DNA of 22,387 nucleotides from JASFQI01 sp050115555 (GCA_050115555.1 JASFQI010000039.1:1-22387); one strand, 5' to 3'. Shown: positions 7,339 through 15,329, counted from the first letter of the stretch. Notes: a model not told the origin generated them from the sequence alone. A program made the numbers and translations.

Positions 7339-7652
7339 GCCGTATCCGTGTCCAGTCCGGGCGTATTCGTCCTCTTTGCGGAGGCAACCTGTAATGCCGT
7401 TACCCTCATACCTGAGAACAGGGAATAAACTACACGATCAGACGTCCAAAGAAAATGCCTATCTGATCCGGGGACTCCGATAGCCTCCAGCGGGCCGGCG
7501 TATCGCGAGGTGCGGGGCGTAACGAGAAGTTCGAGAGGGTTTCATGATTCGCGAGGGATTCCTCCATTTTTCATGGATGAAAACCATTGGCGGCCTACCC
7601 TTTTCGCGAACCCCCGAAAGCCTTTCCAGGAAGGCCTTTTTCGGGGTTGCGC
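7339..7652. other. Non-coding stretch upstream of the CBS gene
   Basis: No convincing gene in any frame. It holds a bulged hairpin at 7612-7646 (CCCCGAAA pairing with TTTCGGGG, plus an inner GCCTT/AAGGC) directly before the promoter at 7653, and a TTCGCGAA palindrome at 7603-7610. The hairpin has no T-run on either strand, so a regulatory site is as likely as a terminator. Confidence 0.4.
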
Positions 7653-7682
7653 TTGACAGGATGAAAAGGGGTAAAGTAAAAT
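7653..7682 (+). promoter_or_regulatory. Strong sigma70-type promoter for the CBS-ACT gene
   Basis: A perfect -35 TTGACA (7653-7658), an 18-bp spacer and TAAAAT (7677-7682). Transcription would start near 7690, leaving a leader of about 130 bases before the ATG at 7824. Confidence 0.6.
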
Positions 7683-7762
7683 TTTATGAAATCAGTAGGA
7701 TTTCCAATTTTGGCCCGGCCTGTTTTCGAGTTTTTTGACACCGATGAACAAACCCGGGGAGC

Positions 7763-7782
7763 GGTGACGTAAGGTGACGTAA
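7763..7782 (+). repeat. Perfect tandem repeat 2 x GGTGACGTAA in the leader
   Basis: Two head-to-tail copies of a 10-bp unit, 7763-7772 and 7773-7782, lie between the promoter and the start codon. One helical-turn spacing would suit tandem protein binding or an mRNA element; no known regulator is recognised. Confidence 0.7.
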
Positions 7783-7823
7783 AGAGGATGGCCCGCGCAG
7801 CGAAGCGAGAAAAGGCGGACGGT

Positions 7824-8429
7824 ATGAAGATCCGGTACCTCATGATTCCGGACCCCATCACGATTCCCAAAGGGACCTCCATCCAGGAGGCCATCGGCGT
7901 GATGAAGACCAATTCGATCCGCCACCTGCCCGTGGTGTCCAAGGGCAACCGGCTGGAAGGGTTCGTTACCCTCGCGGACCTGAAACAGGGACTGATCCCT
8001 TCCATGGTTGCGGATCTTTCCTTGTCCGATCTCATGATCCGAAAGCCGATTACGGTCCGTCCCGACGACGACGTGGAGATCGCGGCCCAGTACATTTACA
8101 AGTACAAGATCGGTGGGATCCCCGTGGTGGAGAACGGCAAGTTGGTGGGGATCATCACGGAGTCGGATATTCTTCGGGCGTTCATCGACATGATGGGCGT
8201 GATGACGGCAAGCTCCCGCATCGATGTGGCCGTCGGGGAAAAACCCGGTGCGTTTCAGGAGGCCCTTCGGATCATCAACGACAACGGTGGGGACGTGATC
8301 AACGTCGGCATGACGAGCCAGGAGGCCGATACGCGCGTCTACTTCTTTCGGTTGGCTGCATGCAAGACCGACGGCATTCGTAAGGCCCTCGAGAAGCACG
8401 GCCTCAAGGTCCTCGCCGCCATGGATTGA
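7824..8429 (+). CDS. CBS-CBS-ACT domain protein (AcuB-like)
   Basis: A 201-aa soluble regulatory protein. CBS 1 is at about residues 5-55 (LMIPDPITIPKGTSIQEAIG ... LPVVSKGNRLEGFVTLADL). CBS 2 is at about 70-122 (MIRKPITVRPDDDVEIAA ... GIPVVENGKLVGIITESDIL). An ACT-like domain is at about 128-201. This order matches AcuB-type proteins; the CBS pair probably binds adenosine nucleotides, but the partner is unknown. An in-frame ATG at 7788 would add 12 basic residues, but AAGAGG touches it without a spacer. The ATG at 7824 has AAAGGCGG at a normal distance and matches the usual family start, so it is preferred. It converges with the NYN gene, 65 bp apart, with no clear terminator between. Confidence 0.88.
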   Translation: MKIRYLMIPDPITIPKGTSIQEAIGVMKTNSIRHLPVVSKGNRLEGFVTLADLKQGLIPSMVADLSLSDLMIRKPITVRPDDDVEIAAQYIYKYKIGGIPVVENGKLVGIITESDILRAFIDMMGVMTASSRIDVAVGEKPGAFQEALRIINDNGGDVINVGMTSQEADTRVYFFRLAACKTDGIRKALEKHGLKVLAAMD

Positions 8430-8494
8430 GGACTTCGAATCCCCTCGACCTTCAACACCTCAACACCTGATACCCCTTTCTTTCATTCCCCGGT

Positions 8495-9274
8495 TCATGT
8501 CCAGACCCACTCCCGCACGTCGGTCGCCTGGAACCTTCCGTCGGCCTGCTCGGTGAGATCGAACTCCAGAATGGCTTTTCGTTCGTACAGCCTTCGAAAG
8601 GAAGCGCCGTCGATGGGTTCGCCGTTCTCCGTGACCTCGGTGATGTGGCAGAAGACATTGTACATCACGTCGTTCAGGCCCAGGCCGGTCTGGATCATCA
8701 GGAACGCGTACCCTTTGTCCTCGACGATGTGGTGGATCATGCCTCGCTTGCGCTCCGGGTCGCCGTTGTCCGCGGGCAGCAGTCCGGGGACGAGCGGTCC
8801 GGAGAAGAAAAAGTCCGCCTCCTGCCGAAGCTCCGCGCTCGTATTGTCAAAGGCCAGCACATCCACGCGCTTGCCCTTACTCTGAAGCGCCCGAACGAGA
8901 CGAAGAAAGTCCCCGTCGCCGCTTCCCAGAAGCACGTAGTCGAGGTTTTCCGCCTGGAGCAGGGCATCCACGGCAAGATCCAGGTCCGCGTTGGCCTTCA
9001 GCACAACCTGCCCCTCGGAGTCCACGAAACGCTTCACCTCCTTGAAAATGAGGTGGAAGCCGTTCCGGCGAATGGCGTCGCGGAAGGCCCGCGTTTTCTT
9101 CTTGTACTCATCGTCCTTCCGCTCGAGCCGGGTGTCCACGGCGATGTAGGCATTGGCACGAAGGACCACGGTCCCCTGGGCCTCGGCGAGCTTCTTGATG
9201 ACGTCGAAGCGCATGCCCCAGCCGCCGTTTCGGGTCAGGTTCTCGATATCCAGAAAAATGCCAGCCTTGAGCAT
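8495..9274 (-). CDS. NYN (PIN-like) domain nuclease with C-terminal cold-shock-like domain (LabA/DUF88 type)
   Basis: A 259-aa cytosolic protein. The N-terminal 160 residues form a NYN/LabA-type nuclease fold: Asp9 in FLDIENL, the KANADLDLAVDALL block (Asp97, Asp99, Asp103) and GSGDGDFLRLV (Asp120, Asp122) supply the expected acidic cluster. After a short linker, residues about 176-257 resemble a cold-shock/OB domain (GMIHHIVEDKGYAFLM, VFCHITEV, EFDL..., ATDVREW). NYN proteins are presumed metal-dependent RNases; the OB part would bind RNA. The ATG at 9274 follows GAGGCGG by 3 bases. It starts 14 bp after the stop of the Zn-ribbon membrane gene, so the two are almost certainly one operon. Confidence 0.88.
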   Translation of the reverse strand: MLKAGIFLDIENLTRNGGWGMRFDVIKKLAEAQGTVVLRANAYIAVDTRLERKDDEYKKKTRAFRDAIRRNGFHLIFKEVKRFVDSEGQVVLKANADLDLAVDALLQAENLDYVLLGSGDGDFLRLVRALQSKGKRVDVLAFDNTSAELRQEADFFFSGPLVPGLLPADNGDPERKRGMIHHIVEDKGYAFLMIQTGLGLNDVMYNVFCHITEVTENGEPIDGASFRRLYERKAILEFDLTEQADGRFQATDVREWVWT

Positions 9275-9288
9275 GGTCCGCCTCAGAT

Positions 9289-11016
9289 TTATTTTTTGCT
9301 GTACAATTGTTTCATCTTGATGGATGCACGTTGAACCTCATCATCCGCATCATCCTCGGCTTTTTCCAGAAGCTCCAAGGGACCCTTGCCGCGAAAGAAG
9401 CGAAGAGCCCGAATGGCTTTCAACCTCAACGCCGGGTCTTCCAAGCCATACGTCGCCTTTATGAGATCAAAGGCCGTTTCCTTTTTGACGAAATCGCTGG
9501 TCACAAGGACATCAATCGCATGGGCTGATGCAGAACACGAAGGGGCCGAGAGATGAATAATCGAATCGGACAGGAGGTTCATGGCCTCTTCCGAGCCGAT
9601 ATAGGACAATATGTGAACGCACATTCTCAGTACTTTCGGATTATTACTGTGAAAAAACACATCTTTTATCTCAGGAACGGCCTCACTTTTCATCAGTATA
9701 AACAGATCTGACATGGATCGGGTCGAAAAGTAGGCTTTATCGTCCGAATGGATGTCATACCACTCAAAGAAAGGTTTGATCGTCATCGGGTGGTTGAATT
9801 TTACGGCGCAGGCTACGATGTCATCATATCCCATATCCTTCGAATCTTTCAACCTGCGGATAAAATCTCCTACCCCGGAGGAAGGACACGTTCCTCGGGC
9901 AAGCTCAGGGAAGCTTTCCAAGCCACTGAATTTATGGTTGAGATGTAAATCCATGCGACCCTTTATGTATTCTGATCGAACATACTCCATCGCGGATTCG
10001 TCAACAATCAAGTACTCCTTGTGCGTTTTCCACTTGCCGTAACCGAAATATCCCAAAACGCATATTCCGGTGATCGATGCAAGCATCAGGAGATACCTGG
10101 GTTGAAGCAGGGCACTGAGGTTGATCTTGGCGGGACCGGCCAGCGGATCCTTCCGCGCCTGAGCATAGCTGGTTCCAATCTCAAGCACACCGCGAACAAA
10201 GAAGCCGAAAAGAAAACCGACGATACCGCCCAGGATAGCAAAGATAAAAAGTTGAAGAAACATCCCAAAGATAAAGCCAGCAAGGGCTGACATATCCATT
10301 TTTCCGTGGGAGGCCACACTTACAATGGTGCCACATACGATTGCTGAGAGGATGAAGAACTTAAAGGATCTTAAGAACGCAAACATTACAATTGAAAATG
10401 CACATACTAATATTGTGATCGTACTCAAGGCCCCGATCTGCAGTGTTTTTGAGAGGTTTTCCGCCACATTGACCGTTGCTACAAAACAACCCAGCGCAGC
10501 CACAATCATTGCAATCGTCAACTCCAACCCCGGCCAACGCGTGGTTTCCCGTTCTCCTTCCGTGGCACCGGGTTCGGGAGGTCCGTCTTTCTCTCCATCC
10601 AGCTCGGTCGGCACTCCGTTTCCTGCCTGCACAACGCCTTCATCTTCGTGGGCGTCCGGCGTGTTCCCTTTTTCTTTGATCTTTCGGAAGATGATTCCGC
10701 AATGGAGGCAGGTATCTGAAGGGGGCTGTTTTTTATGGCATTTAGGGCATTCAATCAGAGGTTGCTCAGATTTTTCCGCTTCGGAATAGGGGATAATGTG
10801 GCAGACTGCACCCGCTCGATTGAAAAGTATTTTGCATTTTTTTGCAGTTGTCGCATTCACTTTCTTTCTAATTGTAACCGTTTTCCCAGAAAATAAGAGT
10901 TCAGCTTGGGCAGAATTGATCTTTAATAGGTTCCTTAAATAGTTTTTCACGCTTATAGGGTTTTTCCCATCGATTATTTCTCCAGAAAAAGTAATTTTAT
11001 AGTATTTATTGTCCAT
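9289..11016 (-). CDS. Membrane protein with N-terminal GYF-like/zinc-ribbon module, TM segments and C-terminal helical repeats
   Basis: A 575-aa protein with no named family that I recognise. Residues 4-75 form a small alpha/beta module (YYKITFSGEI, LLFSGKTVTIRKKV, AGAVCHIIP) of a type I have seen fused to various membrane proteins. Residues 90-106 form a zinc ribbon, CPKC ... CLHCG (Cys90, 93, 103, 106). A charged linker at about 112-162 leads to about six membrane segments (165-184, 195-215, 218-236, 243-275 as a double-length stretch, 308-326). The soluble C-terminus from about 430 has HEAT-like helical repeats. The ATG at 11016 has AAGGGAAG 6-7 bases upstream; the frame stays open to 11634 but that part is low-complexity and unlike protein. 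It is more AT-rich than its neighbours. It is co-transcribed with the NYN nuclease. Confidence 0.8.
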   Translation of the reverse strand: MDNKYYKITFSGEIIDGKNPISVKNYLRNLLKINSAQAELLFSGKTVTIRKKVNATTAKKCKILFNRAGAVCHIIPYSEAEKSEQPLIECPKCHKKQPPSDTCLHCGIIFRKIKEKGNTPDAHEDEGVVQAGNGVPTELDGEKDGPPEPGATEGERETTRWPGLELTIAMIVAALGCFVATVNVAENLSKTLQIGALSTITILVCAFSIVMFAFLRSFKFFILSAIVCGTIVSVASHGKMDMSALAGFIFGMFLQLFIFAILGGIVGFLFGFFVRGVLEIGTSYAQARKDPLAGPAKINLSALLQPRYLLMLASITGICVLGYFGYGKWKTHKEYLIVDESAMEYVRSEYIKGRMDLHLNHKFSGLESFPELARGTCPSSGVGDFIRRLKDSKDMGYDDIVACAVKFNHPMTIKPFFEWYDIHSDDKAYFSTRSMSDLFILMKSEAVPEIKDVFFHSNNPKVLRMCVHILSYIGSEEAMNLLSDSIIHLSAPSCSASAHAIDVLVTSDFVKKETAFDLIKATYGLEDPALRLKAIRALRFFRGKGPLELLEKAEDDADDEVQRASIKMKQLYSKK

Positions 11017-11064
11017 ATTTATCTTCCCTTCCTGGGAAGAAATCCTTCTTTTTGCGTGATATGG

Positions 11065-11077
11065 CGGTATGATACCG
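11065..11077. promoter_or_regulatory. Operator-like palindrome CGGTAT-G-ATACCG
   Basis: A perfect 6+1+6 inverted repeat in the leader of the membrane-protein/NYN operon, about 30 bases downstream of the predicted start of transcription. It may be a repressor site; no known regulator is matched. Confidence 0.35.
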
Positions 11078-11103
11078 GGATAAAGCGAGGATTTTTGCAT
11101 AGG

Positions 11104-11132
11104 ATGGTAGCCGATGTCCCGGTGAGTGTCAA
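11104..11132 (-). promoter_or_regulatory. Candidate sigma70 promoter of the membrane-protein/NYN operon
   Basis: On the minus strand TTGACA (complement of 11127-11132), a 17-bp spacer and TACCAT (complement of 11104-11109). The -35 is perfect and the -10 is 4 of 6. The leader would be about 80 bases. Confidence 0.5.
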
Positions 11133-11565
11133 TGAGAAACTGATTACGACACGGAAAGGGCCGCAACGTATCCCGCAGTGCCAGGATAATCGATCCGCAT
11201 GAAAGGAAGTTCACCCATCGATCATGAATAGGGCTCAAGATTTCAGGCGGCCTCTTGAGGGAGTACTCTTTCTGTGCCTGGGTAGAAAAACGCCCGGCTA
11301 CGTTCTGATCCGTTTTCGGCGCCGGTGCCTCCCTCTCGCGCCGGTGTGACAGGCCGAGAGCCCCCCTTGTTCGAATGGAGCTGGAGCCCGATGATTTTCC
11401 GGATGTTTCGCAGGCAGTCGCCATCGCCTTGGATGACTTCCTTTGACGAAAGCAGGGGCGCAGGGCACCTGCGCCCGTTGAGCTCATCCGGAAGCGGGCA
11501 GATGGGTCGCTGAGCGTGATAAGACGCCAGCTTTTCTCATGGGCGAAAGGTGCTATGGATGGTGT
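11133..11565. other. Intergenic stretch with a strong hairpin and no confident gene
   Basis: No credible start/ribosome-site/ORF combination is seen. At 11456-11476, GGGCGCAGG and CCTGCGCCC form a perfect 9-bp stem with a 3-base loop. A short plus-strand frame ending at a TGA near 11446 (MELEPDDFPDVSQAVAIAL) looks protein-like and continues in frame after the stop, so a decayed gene is possible. Confidence 0.4.
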
Positions 11566-11630
11566 ATCGTGCCTCTCCGATCTACGACCCTGCTGTGTAT
11601 CGCCGGTGCAGTCGATCGGAGAGGCACGAT
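11566..11630. repeat. 17-bp perfect inverted repeat with 31-nt loop
   Basis: ATCGTGCCTCTCCGATC (11566-11582) is repeated as its exact reverse complement at 11614-11630, and the similarity continues imperfectly outward (GGTG/CACC). It lies 24 bp beyond the stop of the SPFH lipoprotein gene, so it could be its terminator or mRNA-stabilising stem, although no T-run follows. A small non-autonomous element end is the alternative. Confidence 0.75.
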
Positions 11631-11654
11631 CCACCCACAGCCTACCTGGAGACG

Positions 11655-12686
11655 CTATTGCTTTGAGGAGGAGAGGGATTTGATCCCCATCGTCTGAATC
11701 AATTGATTAATGTCTGTCGTCTTGAGATTCATACCGCCCTCGGAGACCGGCAACAACATGATCCTCTTGCCCTGCAAGGCCTCCGCAATACGGAGTTTTA
11801 CAAAGGCCTCGCCTCCGGTGCCTGCCAGGGCGTCGTTCATCTCGCGGATACCCTTGGCTTCGGCAATCCCTTCCGCTTTTATCGCCTCGGCCAAGAGCGC
11901 CTGCTTTTCAAAATAAACATCGGCCTCTATCTTTGCCTTTCGATAGGCGCCATCGGCGTCCGCCACCATCTTGTTGACCTCGCCCTTGGCCTCGGCGAGC
12001 TTGCGTTTATACTCCTCCAGGGCTGCGTGCTGGGCAGACCGGTTTTTCTGCACCTGTTGATCTGCAACTTTCTTGTCTTCAATGGCCTTTTGATACTCCT
12101 TGTTGAATCTGTAGTCCTTGGTGAGCACCTTTTCAACATTCACGCCTAAAGGGCCCAGCATTTCCTGCAGGATGTCTTTTGCGCGCTGGGACTGGGCCTC
12201 TCTCTTCTCGGCTACATAGAACTCCTCGGTGGTCAACTCGCCAAAAATATCACGGGGTTTACTGCGGGCAATGGTCCTTACGATCTTGTCCCTCAGGGTC
12301 CAGTTGCTGTCTGCCACATTCTGCAGAATATAGGGGGCCTTTTCAGGATCGATGCGATAGGCGATAATCACATCCAGACTGATGTCATTGCCGTCGATCG
12401 TCTTAAAAAGGAGATCATCGCGTGTCCTCCGGTCCCCTCTTCCCTTTTCAAAGACCATTTCCAGGTTCTGCAGTTTGGTGTCGAAGGTATGCCAGTCGTT
12501 GATAACGGGGAGAAAGAAATAGGTGGACGCGGGGGCATAGGCCTTTTCTTCCACGCCTTTTTTACCGAGAAGAGTAAATTTTTTCGTGCGTACTCCCACC
12601 TCGGTGCTGTCCGTGCTATAAAAAACACAACCAGACATCCCGCTGAGTCCTATCAAGGCCAACACAAGAATCATCGTTTTTTTCAT
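11655..12686 (-). CDS. SPFH/Band-7 (HflC/prohibitin-like) lipoprotein
   Basis: A 343-aa SPFH-domain protein. The first 20 residues are a lipoprotein signal: MKK, a hydrophobic core (MILVLALIGL) and SGMSGC with Cys20 as the expected acylated residue. The SPFH domain covers about residues 25-205 (YFFLPVINDWHTFDTKLQNLEM, DGNDISLDVIIAYRIDP, IFGELTTEEFY). A charged coiled coil (about 200-285, Lys/Ala/Glu-rich) and a C-terminal segment follow. HflC/stomatin homologues usually use an N-terminal membrane helix; lipid anchoring would put this one on the periplasmic face of the inner or outer membrane. Its ATG overlaps the TGA of the upstream SPFH gene (ATGA), indicating translational coupling and a likely hetero-oligomer, as for HflK/HflC. 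Whether it regulates a protease is unknown; none is adjacent. Confidence 0.88.
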   Translation of the reverse strand: MKKTMILVLALIGLSGMSGCVFYSTDSTEVGVRTKKFTLLGKKGVEEKAYAPASTYFFLPVINDWHTFDTKLQNLEMVFEKGRGDRRTRDDLLFKTIDGNDISLDVIIAYRIDPEKAPYILQNVADSNWTLRDKIVRTIARSKPRDIFGELTTEEFYVAEKREAQSQRAKDILQEMLGPLGVNVEKVLTKDYRFNKEYQKAIEDKKVADQQVQKNRSAQHAALEEYKRKLAEAKGEVNKMVADADGAYRKAKIEADVYFEKQALLAEAIKAEGIAEAKGIREMNDALAGTGGEAFVKLRIAEALQGKRIMLLPVSEGGMNLKTTDINQLIQTMGIKSLSSSKQ

Positions 12687-13777
12687 TGGGCGCCTCCTTT
12701 CCGCACGTCAAAGAGTTGGAGCGCATTATCCAAATCAAGTGGATTGACGCCCGCCTTTCCATCACTTGGCAGGATGATCAGATCCAGCCCCTTGTACACA
12801 TCGGCCATTTTCAGCCCTACCATTCGCTCCGAGCCCACACCTTTGAGTGCCTCGTTTTTCAGCCGGACCCTCTCTGCTTCGGCAAGCTTTACCAGCAGAT
12901 TCGCTTCCGCTTTTTTGGTCCGGACATACTGGTCTTTTTCTGCGTTCTTTCGCGTGACATAGGCCTGACCCTTTTCCAATTCAACCTGGACGGCCACGCG
13001 ACCCTCCTGAATGATTTTCTTGAGGGTCGCCTCTTCCGCGGCTGCCCTCGTGGCGGCCTGGTTCGTGAAGACCAACTGGTCCTTGAGCTTTTTCTCTTCG
13101 ATGTTTTTCTGGATCTCGTTGCTGTAGCGGAAATACCGCACCAGGACCAGCTCAACCTGGATCCCTTTTGGATTCAGTTCCTGGTTGAGGCGATCCCTGG
13201 CCTCCTGGGTTTTCTCCACCCGCATGGGGCTGTTATAGAAATCCTCGGTGGTGAGCTTGCCGAGGGTCTCTTTGAGGGCTGGCTCCGCCTTGGGAATAAT
13301 GCCGTTGTCCTCAAACAGGTTTCCGGGCCCTATGGTGGTGAACACCAGATAGGGGTCGCTGATCCGATAAAGAATGGAGACATCCACATCAACAAAAAAA
13401 CCGTCCGAGGTCTGGATGTGCGCAGCCCGATCCTTGCGCGCATAATCAGAGGCAGTCTGTGGGTAGGCGGTCAGCTCAAGCACCTGGACATCACGCGGCA
13501 GGGTGTGCATCTGCTGCAGGATCGGGATGAGGACGTGGAGGCCGGCTGAATGGATCTCTTTCTGAACCCCCCGGTTCAGGCCCATGCGAACGACTTTGAT
13601 GCCGTACTCATTCGGCTCCACATAGATAAAGATGGAATGATAGGCCACCACAAGAAGGAAGGCAACGAGCACAAGGAGGATGGAAATCCTCGAGATTTTC
13701 AGGTTCACCTTTGGAATCCGAAACCTGTGCCTCTTTTTGTTGATAAATTCAGTGATTTCTTGATTCATATCAGGCAT
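12683..13777 (-). CDS. SPFH/Band-7 (HflK/prohibitin-like) membrane protein
   Basis: A 364-aa protein. A basic N-terminal tail is followed by one membrane helix at about residues 31-51 (ISILLVLVAFLLVVAYHSIF). An SPFH domain runs from about 52 to 240 (VEPNEYGIKVVRMG, SDGFFVDVDVSILYRISDP, LGKLTTEDFYNSP, LNPKGIQVELVLVRYFRY) and a long Ala/Lys/Glu coiled coil from about 225 to 325. The positive tail before the helix predicts a periplasmic SPFH domain, as in HflK. The ATG at 13777 has AAAGGA 8 bases upstream; a second ATG three codons on is possible. It starts 64 bp after the flippase stop and overlaps the lipoprotein SPFH start by 4 bp. The pair probably forms a ring or cage in the envelope. Confidence 0.88.
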   Translation of the reverse strand: MPDMNQEITEFINKKRHRFRIPKVNLKISRISILLVLVAFLLVVAYHSIFIYVEPNEYGIKVVRMGLNRGVQKEIHSAGLHVLIPILQQMHTLPRDVQVLELTAYPQTASDYARKDRAAHIQTSDGFFVDVDVSILYRISDPYLVFTTIGPGNLFEDNGIIPKAEPALKETLGKLTTEDFYNSPMRVEKTQEARDRLNQELNPKGIQVELVLVRYFRYSNEIQKNIEEKKLKDQLVFTNQAATRAAAEEATLKKIIQEGRVAVQVELEKGQAYVTRKNAEKDQYVRTKKAEANLLVKLAEAERVRLKNEALKGVGSERMVGLKMADVYKGLDLIILPSDGKAGVNPLDLDNALQLFDVRKGGAQ

Positions 13778-13841
13778 AATCTGGTCCTTTCATAGTTGAG
13801 GCTCGTGGGAAAACAAACAACCCATTTTGAAAACCAAGGCA

Positions 13842-15329
13842 TCAAACAGAGGGAGATTCGCCCATCGATGAAGGCGTTTGGGGGTGCTGAACACCATACA
13901 AGCCCATAAAATAGAATAGCATCAGGAGCAGGAGAGGGCTGAGCCAAGCAAACCCGAGAATCTGTTGAAAAATAATGTAACAGAGGTAGATTGCAGAGGC
14001 GCATAGGACGATCAATCTCTTATTAAAACGATATGATTCGATTATTTTACTTTGAAACATGAGGAAATGAAAGAACATTGCAATGGAAGTTGCGAGAGCC
14101 GCCCCGAAAAAACCGGCAGCAGGAACCAGAAAAAAGGTTAATATAATGTTAATTGATGCTATAAATATGGTAAGTCTTTTCAAATTGACCGTTTTGCCCG
14201 TGGCTTCGTACAGTGTTTCTTGTGGATAAAACACACAATATACGAGTAATCCTGGAATGAACACTGAAAATATTCGAAAAGCTAGCCCTCCTTCCCCCGG
14301 AGTTTTATAGAAAAAATCGAGTACGCTGGGAAAATAAAGCAGCATGACTACGGCCAGGACCGCGTGCAGACTGAAGAGTCTCCGGGTCCTTTTGTGAACG
14401 GCCGTAGCCAATTGACGGAGCTGCCCCTGGGCGGCCAGGATATGGTCATGTCGCCTGAATACCGGCTTTACGCCCACCGGGACGATCATAAAAAACCTCG
14501 CCAGAATGGCCGCCTCCGCATAGACCCCCAGATCCTTTGCGTGGACGAAAAGACCCAGAACGAAAAGGTCGATATTCAGTAGAATATCAAGAGAGCCATC
14601 CGCCAGCAGGTATGCGTAGCCCTTCCTCAGGGTCTCGGAAGCGTTGTCGGGTTTTCTTAGAGCGCGCCAGACGTTGGAGAATTGAAGATGGCGTCTGATG
14701 ATCTGCATCAAGACTGCATCAGAGATGAGAAACGGTATGAGCAGAAAGGATGGAGGAATTCCGGCCAAAATCATTGCCCACATGGACCCGAAGAGCAAGG
14801 CATAGCGAGTCAGCTTCAAACGGGCAACCTGCGTGTGCTGGCCCAAACCTCGCAGGATGGAAAGCTTCAGCGAGTTAAGATTGGCGATCGGAAGTATGAG
14901 GGCGATCAGGACGTACGCCAGGGATCGCTCTTCAATTCTTGTCAGTCCGGAATCACAAGCGGCCGTGAGCAGAAACAGGGCGGACGCAGCCAGGCCCATA
15001 AGCATGACGGCCTGATATCCCCGATCCATGATGGCCTGTTGAGCTTTGGGGTGATCGGTGGCTGTCGCGATCTCGCTTTCCACGAAACGGTTCACACCGA
15101 AGTTTGCGAAAAAACGCGTCAAGAACATACACGCCGTTAGAAAGGAGTAAATGCCCAATCCCCGCTGACCGTAGCCACGTTCCACGAGGATCATGATCAG
15201 CATGGAAACAACCAGTTCAATCAATTCCCCGCTGATGGAGGCTACAAATTGAACAGCCTTTGGTGCAAAGTCGGTGAGGATGTCTTGCGGCTCAAGCCTG
15301 GATAAAAAATGAGGTTTTTTCGTCATCAT
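13842..15329 (-). CDS. Polysaccharide/oligosaccharide flippase (Wzx-like, MATE/MOP superfamily)
   Basis: About 495 aa with roughly 12-14 hydrophobic segments, the size and pattern of Wzx-type flippases that move lipid-linked sugars across the inner membrane. Family-like features are the N-terminal amphipathic start followed by GELIELVVSMLIMILVERGYG, the central loop, the AEAAILARFFMIVPVGVKPVF block, and the late GFFGAALATSIAMFFHFLMF helix. No glycosyltransferase lies beside it, so the substrate is unknown. The ATG at 15329 gives the usual family length but has no clear ribosome site; in-frame upstream starts exist at about 15371-15377 and a TTG at 15419, equally poor. It is the first gene of a probable flippase-SPFH-SPFH operon. 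The 3' half is rather AT-rich. Confidence 0.85.
   Translation of the reverse strand: MMTKKPHFLSRLEPQDILTDFAPKAVQFVASISGELIELVVSMLIMILVERGYGQRGLGIYSFLTACMFLTRFFANFGVNRFVESEIATATDHPKAQQAIMDRGYQAVMLMGLAASALFLLTAACDSGLTRIEERSLAYVLIALILPIANLNSLKLSILRGLGQHTQVARLKLTRYALLFGSMWAMILAGIPPSFLLIPFLISDAVLMQIIRRHLQFSNVWRALRKPDNASETLRKGYAYLLADGSLDILLNIDLFVLGLFVHAKDLGVYAEAAILARFFMIVPVGVKPVFRRHDHILAAQGQLRQLATAVHKRTRRLFSLHAVLAVVMLLYFPSVLDFFYKTPGEGGLAFRIFSVFIPGLLVYCVFYPQETLYEATGKTVNLKRLTIFIASINIILTFFLVPAAGFFGAALATSIAMFFHFLMFQSKIIESYRFNKRLIVLCASAIYLCYIIFQQILGFAWLSPLLLLMLFYFMGLYGVQHPQTPSSMGESPSV

Noticed and set aside
7788..7823. ATG at 7788 as the CBS-ACT start
   Set aside because: The purine-rich stretch touches the ATG with no spacer; the ATG at 7824 has a normal site and fits the family start. 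It is not fully excluded.
8445..8470. Short tandem CAACACCT between convergent genes
   Set aside because: Only two copies of a short unit and no hairpin; likely chance.
11017..11634. N-terminal extension of the zinc-ribbon membrane protein
   Set aside because: No protein-like pattern, crosses the promoter and hairpins, and a good start with ribosome site exists at 11016.
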